DNA of 64,000 nucleotides. Source: DATFVA01 sp963832355. Lineage in GTDB: Bacteria; Bacteroidota; Ignavibacteria; Ignavibacteriales; Ignavibacteriaceae. Within the stretch, counting starts at the first letter, position 1. Every line of letters starts with the position of its first letter. The stretch lies in contig CAWHTX010000008.1 in assembly GCA_963832355.1 (NCBI GenBank), positions 1-64,000 of the forward strand, read 5' to 3'. Positions 33,192 through 41,792 of this stretch are shown one piece after another. The notes below the pieces were generated by a model. It worked only from the letters and a program-made list of their open reading frames with translations, searched no databases and was not told the origin of the DNA. The translations under genes were made by a program, and so were the position numbers.

Positions 33192-34249
33192 ACTAAGTTA
33201 TATCTTTTAGCAGCAGAAAAAAGAACTTTATTTATCATATCATTATAATTTATCCCTGCGGTACGCGCCGCCTTGGGATAACATGAGTTTTCCTGAGGAT
33301 CAGGTAAAATACCCGGAAGAGGATTCACTTCAATAATATTCGGTATACCCCGATCATCAAGTCTTAAGTCTATCCTGCTCCAGTCTCTGCAGCGAAGGAT
33401 GTTATACGTTCTTAATACATTTTCCTTTATTGCCTTCTCAAGTTCAGGAGATATTTTGGCGGGGCAATGAAAGACATCGAGAGGATTTTCCTTCGTATCA
33501 AGAATCCATTTCGCTTCATAAGAATAAATCGGGATAAAATCATCGGGGAAATCTTTGTAGTTTAGTTCAACAATTGGAAGAACCTCTGCTTCAGGACCAT
33601 TTCCCAGTACTGCGGCTGTGAATTCTCTTCCCGGTAAGAATTCTTCAATTAAAGCTGACTGCCTGTACTCTGAAGTTATTCTTTCAACTTCCCTTGTAAG
33701 ATCTTTTTTACTTTCTACAAAGGAAGTTGAAAAAATTCCTTTACCCGAACCTTCAGATACAGGTTTTACTATTAATGGATACTTCAAATCAAGGTTATTG
33801 ATTCCGGCGGGAGTATCTGCTATTACAAACCTTGCATTTGGAACTTTGTAATATGATAAAATTTCTTTGCTGCGTGCCTTATCCAGACATGTTGCCAGGG
33901 TAAGAGGATCAGATCCGGTATATGGTATTCCAAGCATATCAAGTATAGCAGGGATCTGGGCTTCACGACTGACACCATTGAAACCTTCAGCAATATTAAA
34001 TACAATATCAGGTTTCGTCTCTGTGAATCTGAGATAAGCGTTCTGGTCCGCTTCGATCATTTTCACATTGTGAAAACATTCTATAGCACCTTTAACTGCA
34101 TTTATAGTATCCCATGTATCCCATTCCGCAAAAGTATCTACAGACTTTTTCTGTAATTCTTTTGGATTGTTTGAATTTGGGGATACTATTTCTTGGAAAG
34201 ATTCACTTTCTGGTTTGACGTTAAAGGTTAATGCAACGTTCAACTTCAC
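33188..34249 (-). CDS. ATP-grasp ligase, D-Ala-D-Ala-ligase-like (first)
   Basis: The length, 353 residues, equals that of its neighbour, to which it is clearly paralogous. YPLIVKPVSEGSGKGIFST is a canonical Ddl ATP loop, IEEFLPGREFTAAVLG and RIDLRLDDRGIPNIIEVNPLPGI give the catalytic Arg and the Mg-binding Glu/Asn. Unlike true Ddl it lacks the usual N-terminal serine-loop context, and it sits outside any cell-wall cluster. First gene of the ligase-ligase-GNAT-kamA operon. The 225-base AT-rich gap to recG upstream (34250-34474) presumably holds the promoter; I could not pick one. Confidence 0.85.
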   Translation of the reverse strand: MKLNVALTFNVKPESESFQEIVSPNSNNPKELQKKSVDTFAEWDTWDTINAVKGAIECFHNVKMIEADQNAYLRFTETKPDIVFNIAEGFNGVSREAQIPAILDMLGIPYTGSDPLTLATCLDKARSKEILSYYKVPNARFVIADTPAGINNLDLKYPLIVKPVSEGSGKGIFSTSFVESKKDLTREVERITSEYRQSALIEEFLPGREFTAAVLGNGPEAEVLPIVELNYKDFPDDFIPIYSYEAKWILDTKENPLDVFHCPAKISPELEKAIKENVLRTYNILRCRDWSRIDLRLDDRGIPNIIEVNPLPGILPDPQENSCYPKAARTAGINYNDMINKVLFSAAKRYNLV

Positions 34250-34474
34250 ATCAAAGTGAGAAGAAGATAAAATATTTTCTCCTTATGAAAAATTTTTCTA
34301 GCAAATATAATTATTAATAACTTGAAGTCAACAAGTTTTATCTATCATCAAAAATATTTTTGATCTGAAAAACTTTTAAAGAACACAAAATAATTTTTTT
34401 AGCTCGAACAAATTTCAAACAAAATAAATTATTAATCAACTTTTTTATTTTTCTTTATCCACCTAAAAATATTT

Positions 34475-36685
34475 TCAGGCAATCTTTATGTACTCAAGCT
34501 GATCGGAATAATTTGATGAGAGAACTTTTTTGATAAGTTTATTATGTTCCTTAGCGAAGTGAGGATCTTCTCCAATGATCGTGAACGCAGTTTCTTTTGC
34601 AGATAGAAGAAGGTCTGTGTCTTCAATCAGGTTGATATACCTGAACTCGGGGAATCCGCTCTGTCTTGTTCCGAAAATGTCACCGGGTCCCCTGAGTTTC
34701 ATATCAACCTCAGCAACTTTAAACCCGTCGAGGTATTCTACCATTGTCTTTAAACGAATTCCCGACTTATATTTTTCCAGCTGTGAAGCAGACATATATT
34801 CATGATCTGCCGGCAAATGTTCCGCAGAGGCCGCATATTTATCCTTTGTCACAAGTATACAGTAAGCCTGCTTCGCTCCCCTGCCTACGCGCCCCCTCAG
34901 CTGGTGGAGCTGTGATAATCCGAACCTTTCAGCATCGTTAATTAAAATTATATTGGCATCGGGAATGTCAATTCCTACCTCAATGACAGTAGTTGCGATC
35001 AATACATCATACTTTTTATGCAGAAATTCCATCATTACGGCTTCTTTTTCTCTCCAGGATAAGCGACCATGGATAAGGCCGACATTGAGTTCTTTCAGGT
35101 AACTCGATTGCAATTCATTGTAGTGAGTTTCGGCTGCTTTTAATTCCAGTTTTTCAGATTCTTCAACCAGGGGATAAACAATGAACGACTGATACCCCTC
35201 TTTTTTATTTTTATCAACTATAAATTTATAGATATCCGTCAGCTTATTTTCACCGCGTAAAATTGTTTTTATGGGTCTGCGGTTCCCTGGCATTTCATTA
35301 ATAACTGAAACATCCAGATCTCCGTATAAAGTCATCGAAAGCGTTCGCGGAATTGGAGTTGCGCTCATCACAATTACATCAGGAGTAATTCCCTTACTCA
35401 GCAGTTTTCCTCTCTGAGCAACGCCGAAGCGATGTTGTTCGTCAACGACAACCAAACCAGGATTTCTGAATTGAACTTCCTCTTCGAATAAGGCATGAGT
35501 TCCTATTATTATATCTGCTTCTTTAAGTATTTCCGACCGGAGCCTTTTTTCTTTAACTGATTTTCTCTGACCCCCGAGCAGCAGCGTTACTTTTACATTT
35601 CTTTGTGTATGCTTCTCAGACAATCTTTTCATCATACGTGATATATTCTTGGCATGCTGGTCTGCAAGTATCTCGGTGGGAGCCATCAGGATTGCCTGGA
35701 ATCCGTTATCTACTGCTATGAGCATAGAAATTAAGGCAACGATGGTCTTTCCGCTTCCCACATCTCCCTGCAGAAGTCTGTTCATCGGAAATGAAGATTC
35801 CATATCCGATTTTATTTCACCCAGAACTTTGAGCTGTGATTTTGTCAGATTAAAGGGAAGTGTAGAGAGAAAGTCTTTCACCAGATGAGTTTTTACAGCA
35901 AATGAATGTCCCTTCTGTTTTGTCCTGTAATTGTGTTTCCTCAGGGCGATAAGTATCTGGAGATAGAAGAGCTCTTCATATTTAAACCGATTGAGCGCAG
36001 AACTTAATTTTTCTTTTGATTCAGGGAAGTGATAATTCTTTACCGAATCTACTATGTTCATCAGCTTTTCTTTCCCGATGATATAATCCGGTAAAGTTTC
36101 CTGCAGGTAATCAGCATATTGCCCGACTGCTGTTACAATGATCTTTCTCAGACTAAAATCCCCGATTGCGGTCGCTTTAAGTTCCTTAGGTATTCTGTAG
36201 AAAGGAATAATTTTTCCTGTGTTCAGATTTTTAGACTCATCTTCACTCAGTCTGTCATAATCAGGATGAGCAAACTGGAGGTTGCCGTATTTGGTTAACG
36301 TGGGTTTGCCTGAAACAGCAAAATAGTCACCCTGGTTAAAGACGTCATAAAAATATTGCCCGCCCTGGAACCAGATACACTCAAAGAATCCGGTTGCATC
36401 TCTGAACTGGATCTTAAGTATCTCCCTCCTGTTAAACCTTCTCTTTTCCTTATCCTCTACCCTCGCAATCACTGTCAACTCTCCGTCATATCCATTAAGT
36501 ATATAACCGTAAGCTTTAGCAGCCGTTAGGGTTGTTGTTCTGTCGAGGTGCCTGGAAGGAAAATAAAACAGCAGCTTCCTGATGGAATTAATACCAATCT
36601 TCTTAAATGCTTCTGCACGACGCGGACCCACTGACTTAATGTATTGTACAGATTGATCCAGTATTCGTTCTTTTTCTGAATTCAT
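34475..36685 (-). CDS. recG: ATP-dependent DNA helicase RecG
   Basis: A 736-residue RecG, slightly longer than the usual 690-700. The N-terminal wedge/OB domain (VARVEDKEKRRFNRREILKIQFRD) precedes helicase motif I LLQGDVGSGKT, the DEQHRFG box, ATPIPRTL (motif III) and LHQLRGRVGRG (motif VI), with the RecG TRG region FGTRQSGFPEFRY. It reverses stalled replication forks and branch-migrates Holliday junctions. Faces away from the dgt gene at 36770 (85-base divergent gap). Confidence 0.96.
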   Translation of the reverse strand: MNSEKERILDQSVQYIKSVGPRRAEAFKKIGINSIRKLLFYFPSRHLDRTTTLTAAKAYGYILNGYDGELTVIARVEDKEKRRFNRREILKIQFRDATGFFECIWFQGGQYFYDVFNQGDYFAVSGKPTLTKYGNLQFAHPDYDRLSEDESKNLNTGKIIPFYRIPKELKATAIGDFSLRKIIVTAVGQYADYLQETLPDYIIGKEKLMNIVDSVKNYHFPESKEKLSSALNRFKYEELFYLQILIALRKHNYRTKQKGHSFAVKTHLVKDFLSTLPFNLTKSQLKVLGEIKSDMESSFPMNRLLQGDVGSGKTIVALISMLIAVDNGFQAILMAPTEILADQHAKNISRMMKRLSEKHTQRNVKVTLLLGGQRKSVKEKRLRSEILKEADIIIGTHALFEEEVQFRNPGLVVVDEQHRFGVAQRGKLLSKGITPDVIVMSATPIPRTLSMTLYGDLDVSVINEMPGNRRPIKTILRGENKLTDIYKFIVDKNKKEGYQSFIVYPLVEESEKLELKAAETHYNELQSSYLKELNVGLIHGRLSWREKEAVMMEFLHKKYDVLIATTVIEVGIDIPDANIILINDAERFGLSQLHQLRGRVGRGAKQAYCILVTKDKYAASAEHLPADHEYMSASQLEKYKSGIRLKTMVEYLDGFKVAEVDMKLRGPGDIFGTRQSGFPEFRYINLIEDTDLLLSAKETAFTIIGEDPHFAKEHNKLIKKVLSSNYSDQLEYIKIA

Positions 36686-36735
36686 ATCGATTAAAATAAA
36701 TAAATCAGATTAATCATTCACTCTGCCATAATTTT

Positions 36736-36743
36736 TATATTTG
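36736..36743 (+). promoter_or_regulatory. Possible -7 box of dgt
   Basis: TATATTTG matches the Bacteroidetes -7 consensus TAnnTTTG, 26 bases upstream of the dgt ATG at 36770. No convincing -33 element was found. Confidence 0.35.
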
Positions 36744-36769
36744 CAATATCTTAAACAAAAAAGAAAACC

Positions 36770-38144
36770 ATGAATTGGAACAAACTACTCTCCAACAAAT
36801 TACTTGGAGATGCAGCATCATCTGAAATAAAATTAACCGACGGACGGAGCCAGTTTCAGAGGGATTTCGACAGAATTGTTTTTAGTTCGGCCTTCAGGCG
36901 GCTCCAGGATAAAACACAGGTATTTCCCCTCCCTGAAAATGACTTTGTACATACACGCCTGACACACAGCCTGGAGGTGTCGTGTGTTGGAAGATCTCTG
37001 GGCACTCTTGCAGGAGAGAAGATATTAAAACGAAACAGAGATCTTGCTAAGAAATATTCATCTGTTCATTTCGGGGAAATTGTTGCGGCTGCATGCCTTG
37101 CTCATGATATTGGTAACCCCCCATTCGGACATTCAGGAGAGGATTCGATAGCTGAATATTTCAGGAACGGGAACGGAAGAGAATTTGAAGGAGAAATAAA
37201 AGATCCTAAAAAATGGGCAGACTTCACGAAGTTTGAAGGTAATGCACAGGGTTTCAGGATTATTACAAAGCTTCAGAATCCTAATTCAGGCGGGGGGTTA
37301 AAACTTACGTGCGCATCTCTGGCCGCTTTTACCAAGTATCCTAAAGAATCCGCCCTCAGTCAAAAGCAAAAAAAAGGCGGAAGTAAAAGCAAGTTTTATA
37401 AAAAGTTCGGGTTCTTTCAGACTGAAAAAGATCTCTTTGCAGAAGTAGCTGAGGAAACCGGGTTGATTAAAAAGGGATTAAAAGGTGACTACTGCTGGAG
37501 CAGGCATCCCCTGACTTTCCTCGTAGAAGCGGCAGATGATATATGTTATAGAATTATGGATCTGGAGGACGGTTTCAGGCTTGGTCTTCTGACGTTTGAT
37601 TATACCGAGGAACTTTTACGTCCTCTGGTTACTTCCAACCTGACATCCTACGAGGGCAGAAGCAAAAATGATAAAATTGGTTACCTCAGGGCAAAAGCAA
37701 TAAATGACACTGTAACTCAGCTGGCTGATGTTTTTATCGAGAATGAAAACAAAGATCCTTGATGGAAAGCTTGAGCAGGATCTGATTTCCTTAATAGATT
37801 CATCGATGTATCTGGAGGAAATTAAAACTATTTCAAAAAAAGAAATCTATTCCTACCGTAGTGTTGTTGAAAGAGAGGCTGCCGGCTATGAGGTGCTTGG
37901 CGGACTCCTTGATGCATTTATAACTGCCGTTAATGAAACTTACGCGGGGACACCATCATGGAAAAGCAAAAACCTGATGAAACTACTTCCTGATCAATTT
38001 CTTGGTCCGGATAATATGCCGGATAATGATCTTTATACCAGGTTATTAAAAATTACTGACTTTGTTTCGGGAATGACGGATTCTTATGCGATTTCTCTTT
38101 TTAGAAAAATTAAAGGGATCTCGCTCCCGGGCAGCAGAACGTAA
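36770..38144 (+). CDS. dgt: dGTP triphosphohydrolase, frameshifted
   Basis: HD-domain dNTP triphosphohydrolase. The metal-binding motif is seen as HTRLTHSLEVS and CLAHDIGNPPFGHSGED, followed by FEGNAQGFRII and FLVEAADDICYRIMDLEDG; all are characteristic of Dgt. It hydrolyses dGTP to deoxyguanosine and triphosphate. The frame breaks at the AAA of 37751-37753 (one extra A). Removing it joins VFIENENKILDGKLEQDL and gives about 457 residues. Pieces are 36770-37762 and 37728-38144. Likely intact in reality. Confidence 0.9.
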
Positions 38145-38180
38145 TAGATATTTCAGTTCCGCATCCAGGCTTAACAAACT

Positions 38181-38208
38181 GAGGGAATACCCTTTTTCCC
38201 GTTTTTTT
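38181..38208 (+). terminator. Weak terminator between convergent dgt and GlmU-like gene
   Basis: GGGAA (38183-38187) with TTCCC (38196-38200) followed by G and seven T residues; short stem, so modest confidence. Confidence 0.4.
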
Positions 38209-38213
38209 GTTGC

Positions 38214-39719
38214 TTAGATATCTTCAATCGAATCAACTCCCGTGGGCGGCGGAAGATAAAACCGAACTGGTCTGACAGTATGATCATCCATTGTTACTGC
38301 CCTAACCTTCTTCCTGATAATCACACTATGCTCGATATGAACAAAATCCTCCACTATCGATCCAAAGATATAGCTTGTCCCTTTAATCAAAACATTTTTT
38401 CCTATCCTGAGTGGAAATTCATCGCTGCCGGTCATATTAACGCTGGATTCAATCCGGGAACCATCATCGATAACAATATTTCCCTTAATTATATCTCCCC
38501 ACAAAATTTGAACGTTGTTTCCGATTTTAAGTGTTTGTCCCTGAAAACACGAGAGATGGACATTCTGGAAAACAGTAACATTCTGTTCGAACTGCACATT
38601 TCCGTTTATATAACAATCATTTTTTAACGATATATTATAGTTAAGCTTAACGCCTCTTCCTATGTACGCTCCTTTTCCAATGTTAATATCGAGAGGAGTA
38701 CCTAATTTATCCATTTCGAGTATGTCGTTCACGACTGTGTCATGAATAAAAAAATCATCGGGATCAGTTATCTCAATTATGTCCTTTAATTTCTCATAAA
38801 CCTGTGAGCGGGCAATCGCATCCATCTCTTTCAAAACAGATTTATTATTAAATCCCATCACAACATATTTTTTTTCGGGGCTGCTGGCTGATACGGTGAG
38901 TCCCTCACTGTTGAAGAGAGAGATCAAATCAGTAATATAAATTTCATTTTGAGCATTATCACTTGAGAGGTTACCGATCAGGTTGCTCAGGTGTTTATAT
39001 CTGAAGGCATAGACACCTGAATTAAATTCATTGTTTTCAATTAATTCATTTTTAGTAAATGAATATTCCCTTTTGTTGTAAGTTAAAGTATGGAGTTTAT
39101 TTTCATCAAGAGCCAGAATGTCTTTGTACTCCATTATCCGGATCACCTTACCTTCATCCTTACCTGAAGACCTGCCGCTGCTGTCTTTATCTTTAACGCG
39201 AACTATCCTTCCGTAAGAATTTTTTAATGGATCACCCTCATATTCTCCAGTCAGAACCATCATATCTGTTTCTGAATCCAGGAAGTTTTTTCGAAAAGTC
39301 TGAAGTGTTTCTTCGTCAATCAAGCCCATATCTCCTGGAAACACATAAACAATTCCGTCAAATGATTTCTCAACTATCTTTTCCAGAGCAACCTGTACGG
39401 CATGTCCTGTCCCTTTCTGTTGTTCCTGGTAGGCAAAAACAGTGTTCTCTCTCCTCCCTATTACATTCATTACATCAACAGCCTTAATGCCTACAACTAT
39501 AATTACATTTATATTTTTAATACCATCTATGCAGGCATCATAAACGCGTTCAACTGTAGGAGCTTCCCATATCTTGTGAAGCATTTTGGAAGTATGTGAT
39601 TTTATTCTTTTTCCATGTCCGGCTGCAAGAATTATTGCAACTTCTTTATAATTAGAATTTAATTCTGATGATAATTCATTAATGGTATTTTGAATATCAG
39701 TATTCAGCTTATTTTCCAT
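38214..39719 (-). CDS. GlmU-like sugar-1-phosphate nucleotidyltransferase with left-handed beta helix
   Basis: A 501-residue protein. The N-terminal half is a GlmU-type pyrophosphorylase: IILAAGHGKRIKSHTSKMLHKI, QEQQKGTGHAVQVAL, NSGVYAF, and NAQNEIYITDLISLF. The C-terminal half is a hexapeptide beta helix (repeats such as IGKGAYIGRGVKL, IKGNIVIDDGS), but the known GlmU acetyltransferase active-site pattern was not found. It probably makes UDP-GlcNAc or another NDP-sugar. Compare the second GlmU-like gene at 57790-59034. First gene of the run towards 39751. Confidence 0.8.
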   Translation of the reverse strand: MENKLNTDIQNTINELSSELNSNYKEVAIILAAGHGKRIKSHTSKMLHKIWEAPTVERVYDACIDGIKNINVIIVVGIKAVDVMNVIGRRENTVFAYQEQQKGTGHAVQVALEKIVEKSFDGIVYVFPGDMGLIDEETLQTFRKNFLDSETDMMVLTGEYEGDPLKNSYGRIVRVKDKDSSGRSSGKDEGKVIRIMEYKDILALDENKLHTLTYNKREYSFTKNELIENNEFNSGVYAFRYKHLSNLIGNLSSDNAQNEIYITDLISLFNSEGLTVSASSPEKKYVVMGFNNKSVLKEMDAIARSQVYEKLKDIIEITDPDDFFIHDTVVNDILEMDKLGTPLDINIGKGAYIGRGVKLNYNISLKNDCYINGNVQFEQNVTVFQNVHLSCFQGQTLKIGNNVQILWGDIIKGNIVIDDGSRIESSVNMTGSDEFPLRIGKNVLIKGTSYIFGSIVEDFVHIEHSVIIRKKVRAVTMDDHTVRPVRFYLPPPTGVDSIEDI

Positions 39720-39750
39720 TTAATCCTCTCTATTTCTGAATTATGCAAAC

Positions 39751-41790
39751 TTAGCTATTACTGTGATTATAACGTTTAAATATAGCCACATTAAGCCCGA
39801 ACGTGAACCAGAGCAGCGTGATAATTTCATGATCAAAGAAATTCATTTCGGTAAGTCCGGCAATAACTATCGTACTCAATGCAGCAATGGTACCAAGAGC
39901 ATAAGAAGAAGCAAATGGCACACCTTTCATTTTTCTGTAAATATCAAAGTCTATTTTGAAAAGGCGGTAAAGCAGGTAGCAGAATGCAAGGAAACCGAAT
40001 AGTCCCAACGTTACCAGGATATGAACAAAGTTATTATGCATATGCCCCTGAATTTCTTTTTGATATGGAGATTTATATTGCTTGTACAGAAATGCCAGGT
40101 CAATATCCCCCACACCAAATACCGGATGATCAAGGAATATCTTCCACCCCGCCTCCCATAGGGACAATCGGACATAATTAGACGGCAGATAAGGATCCCA
40201 GATGCTCAGTATTCTACTCCTGTGAACGAAGGATGCAAGCAGAGAGTCATTCTGCAAAGCAAGAGAAGTCGGCACAAATCCGGGATTACCAAGCAGATTC
40301 GCTGTCGGCACAGGTTCAACATTAATTTCATAAATACGCCCTCTTCTATCAGCAGCAAGTAAATTATTATGGGTTACTTTCCACAAATAAATAGTTTCAG
40401 GCCCCTTCAAATTTACGTCGAAATGAACCGAGTCTTTTCCGATGTTGTAAATTTTCATCCCTTCATCATTAGAACAGATGAATTTATGCTCAAAATAAAA
40501 GACTGAAGAAAAATCACCGGGTCGGAATGTATAGAGTTTACTGTGGGGAATACCGTTGAATGCATCAAATACCTGCACGCCGCTGTCGGGTGAGAACATA
40601 ACAAATAGTCCTGAATCCGCAAAAATTTTATTGAATTTATTAAATCCTTTGTTTCTGTATATTTCCTCCAGCTGGCCAGGATTCTTAAATACCGTAAGTC
40701 CGCTGTCTTGGTCAATGGTATACAGGTAGTTGCCGTATATCGTATGATCAATTGTAAAGCCGGGAGGAAGACACTCTGCCTTCTGTTTTAATCCTATACT
40801 ATCCATTTGATAGCTAATAAATCGTGTATCGATGAAATAACCAAGCATATAGTTCTTCCATTGCTCAAGATTTACAATGGGTGCCGGAGTTTCAAGATTC
40901 TGTAATACCTTTGAACCTTTGTATTTCACGAGTCCCTTATCATAATCAGAGACATAAAACTCCCCGTCAAGTGAAGTTATATCAAATGCTCTTCCCTCTG
41001 TATTAAAGCTGACTAATTCCTTTAAACTCTCCTGTTGAATCCTGAAGATTTTAATGATGCTCTCATTTTTTTGAACTGCGAGAAGGAGAAAAGCCAGCAT
41101 TACAAGCGGGATGAGATATTTCCATTCCTTTTTCAGCAGAATAATAAGAAAGAATCCAAATCCTGTCCCGAGCCACCCGGTTCTTTTATATGTAGCTGCA
41201 AGTGCGACCAATGCGATGAAGAGAGCGCCTGCAATCAGAAGCTTATTCCACAGACTGCCTTTTTCATTTATCAAAAAGGCAAACAGGAAGACCGATGTTA
41301 TACTGAGTATCTCACTTGAGGTTATGGGGTACTGAAACAGAGAAGGGCCCGATTGGGTAATATTATAGAGATTAGCTATAAAATATTGATATGAAAATAC
41401 AATATATACAAGCGCCGTAAGAACGGCCGCAGCTATATATGTGTTAAAATATAATTTTGCTCTTTTAAGATCCGGAACGGCGGCGATTGTTACATAAATA
41501 AGCGGCATTAATAAAATTCTGCGTAAGCTAAACAGTAATGCCTGAGAGTGATTAAGTGAAAAAATGAGAGAAAGAATCTCAGCCGCAATAAACCAGAGCA
41601 ATGCCGGTTCAATCTCCGTTCTCTCAAAAGGATTTGATCTTGTTATAAAATATTTTGCAATCAGGGTAAGAAGAGCACCGTAGTAGCCTATCTGGTTCAG
41701 GAATATTGAGTTTGTTATAGTAGCTAGAAAAAGGACCATGCAAAAAAGAATGACCCGGTCAATTATAAGCAGGTTTCTTTTCTCAGGCAT
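39751..41790 (-). CDS. O-antigen ligase/polymerase family with embedded propeller-like domain
   Basis: Of 679 residues, 1-245 form about eight transmembrane helices and 585-670 three more, as in Wzy_C proteins. The catalytic loop R541-LSLWEAGWKIFLDHPVFGVG and the downstream H583-MHNNFVHILVTLGLFG are family-typical. Between them, residues 262-533 are an extra soluble domain of repeating beta units (GEFYVSDYDKGLVKY, GNYLYTIDQDSGLTVF, GLFVMFSPDSGVQVFD, HKFICSNDEGMKIY, NNLLAADRRGRIYEI). This looks like a six- or seven-blade beta-propeller exposed to the periplasm. It may polymerise or ligate a surface glycan. Adjacent to the MsbA-like exporter. Confidence 0.82.
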   Translation of the reverse strand: MPEKRNLLIIDRVILFCMVLFLATITNSIFLNQIGYYGALLTLIAKYFITRSNPFERTEIEPALLWFIAAEILSLIFSLNHSQALLFSLRRILLMPLIYVTIAAVPDLKRAKLYFNTYIAAAVLTALVYIVFSYQYFIANLYNITQSGPSLFQYPITSSEILSITSVFLFAFLINEKGSLWNKLLIAGALFIALVALAATYKRTGWLGTGFGFFLIILLKKEWKYLIPLVMLAFLLLAVQKNESIIKIFRIQQESLKELVSFNTEGRAFDITSLDGEFYVSDYDKGLVKYKGSKVLQNLETPAPIVNLEQWKNYMLGYFIDTRFISYQMDSIGLKQKAECLPPGFTIDHTIYGNYLYTIDQDSGLTVFKNPGQLEEIYRNKGFNKFNKIFADSGLFVMFSPDSGVQVFDAFNGIPHSKLYTFRPGDFSSVFYFEHKFICSNDEGMKIYNIGKDSVHFDVNLKGPETIYLWKVTHNNLLAADRRGRIYEINVEPVPTANLLGNPGFVPTSLALQNDSLLASFVHRSRILSIWDPYLPSNYVRLSLWEAGWKIFLDHPVFGVGDIDLAFLYKQYKSPYQKEIQGHMHNNFVHILVTLGLFGFLAFCYLLYRLFKIDFDIYRKMKGVPFASSYALGTIAALSTIVIAGLTEMNFFDHEIITLLWFTFGLNVAIFKRYNHSNS

Positions 41791-41792
41791 AG

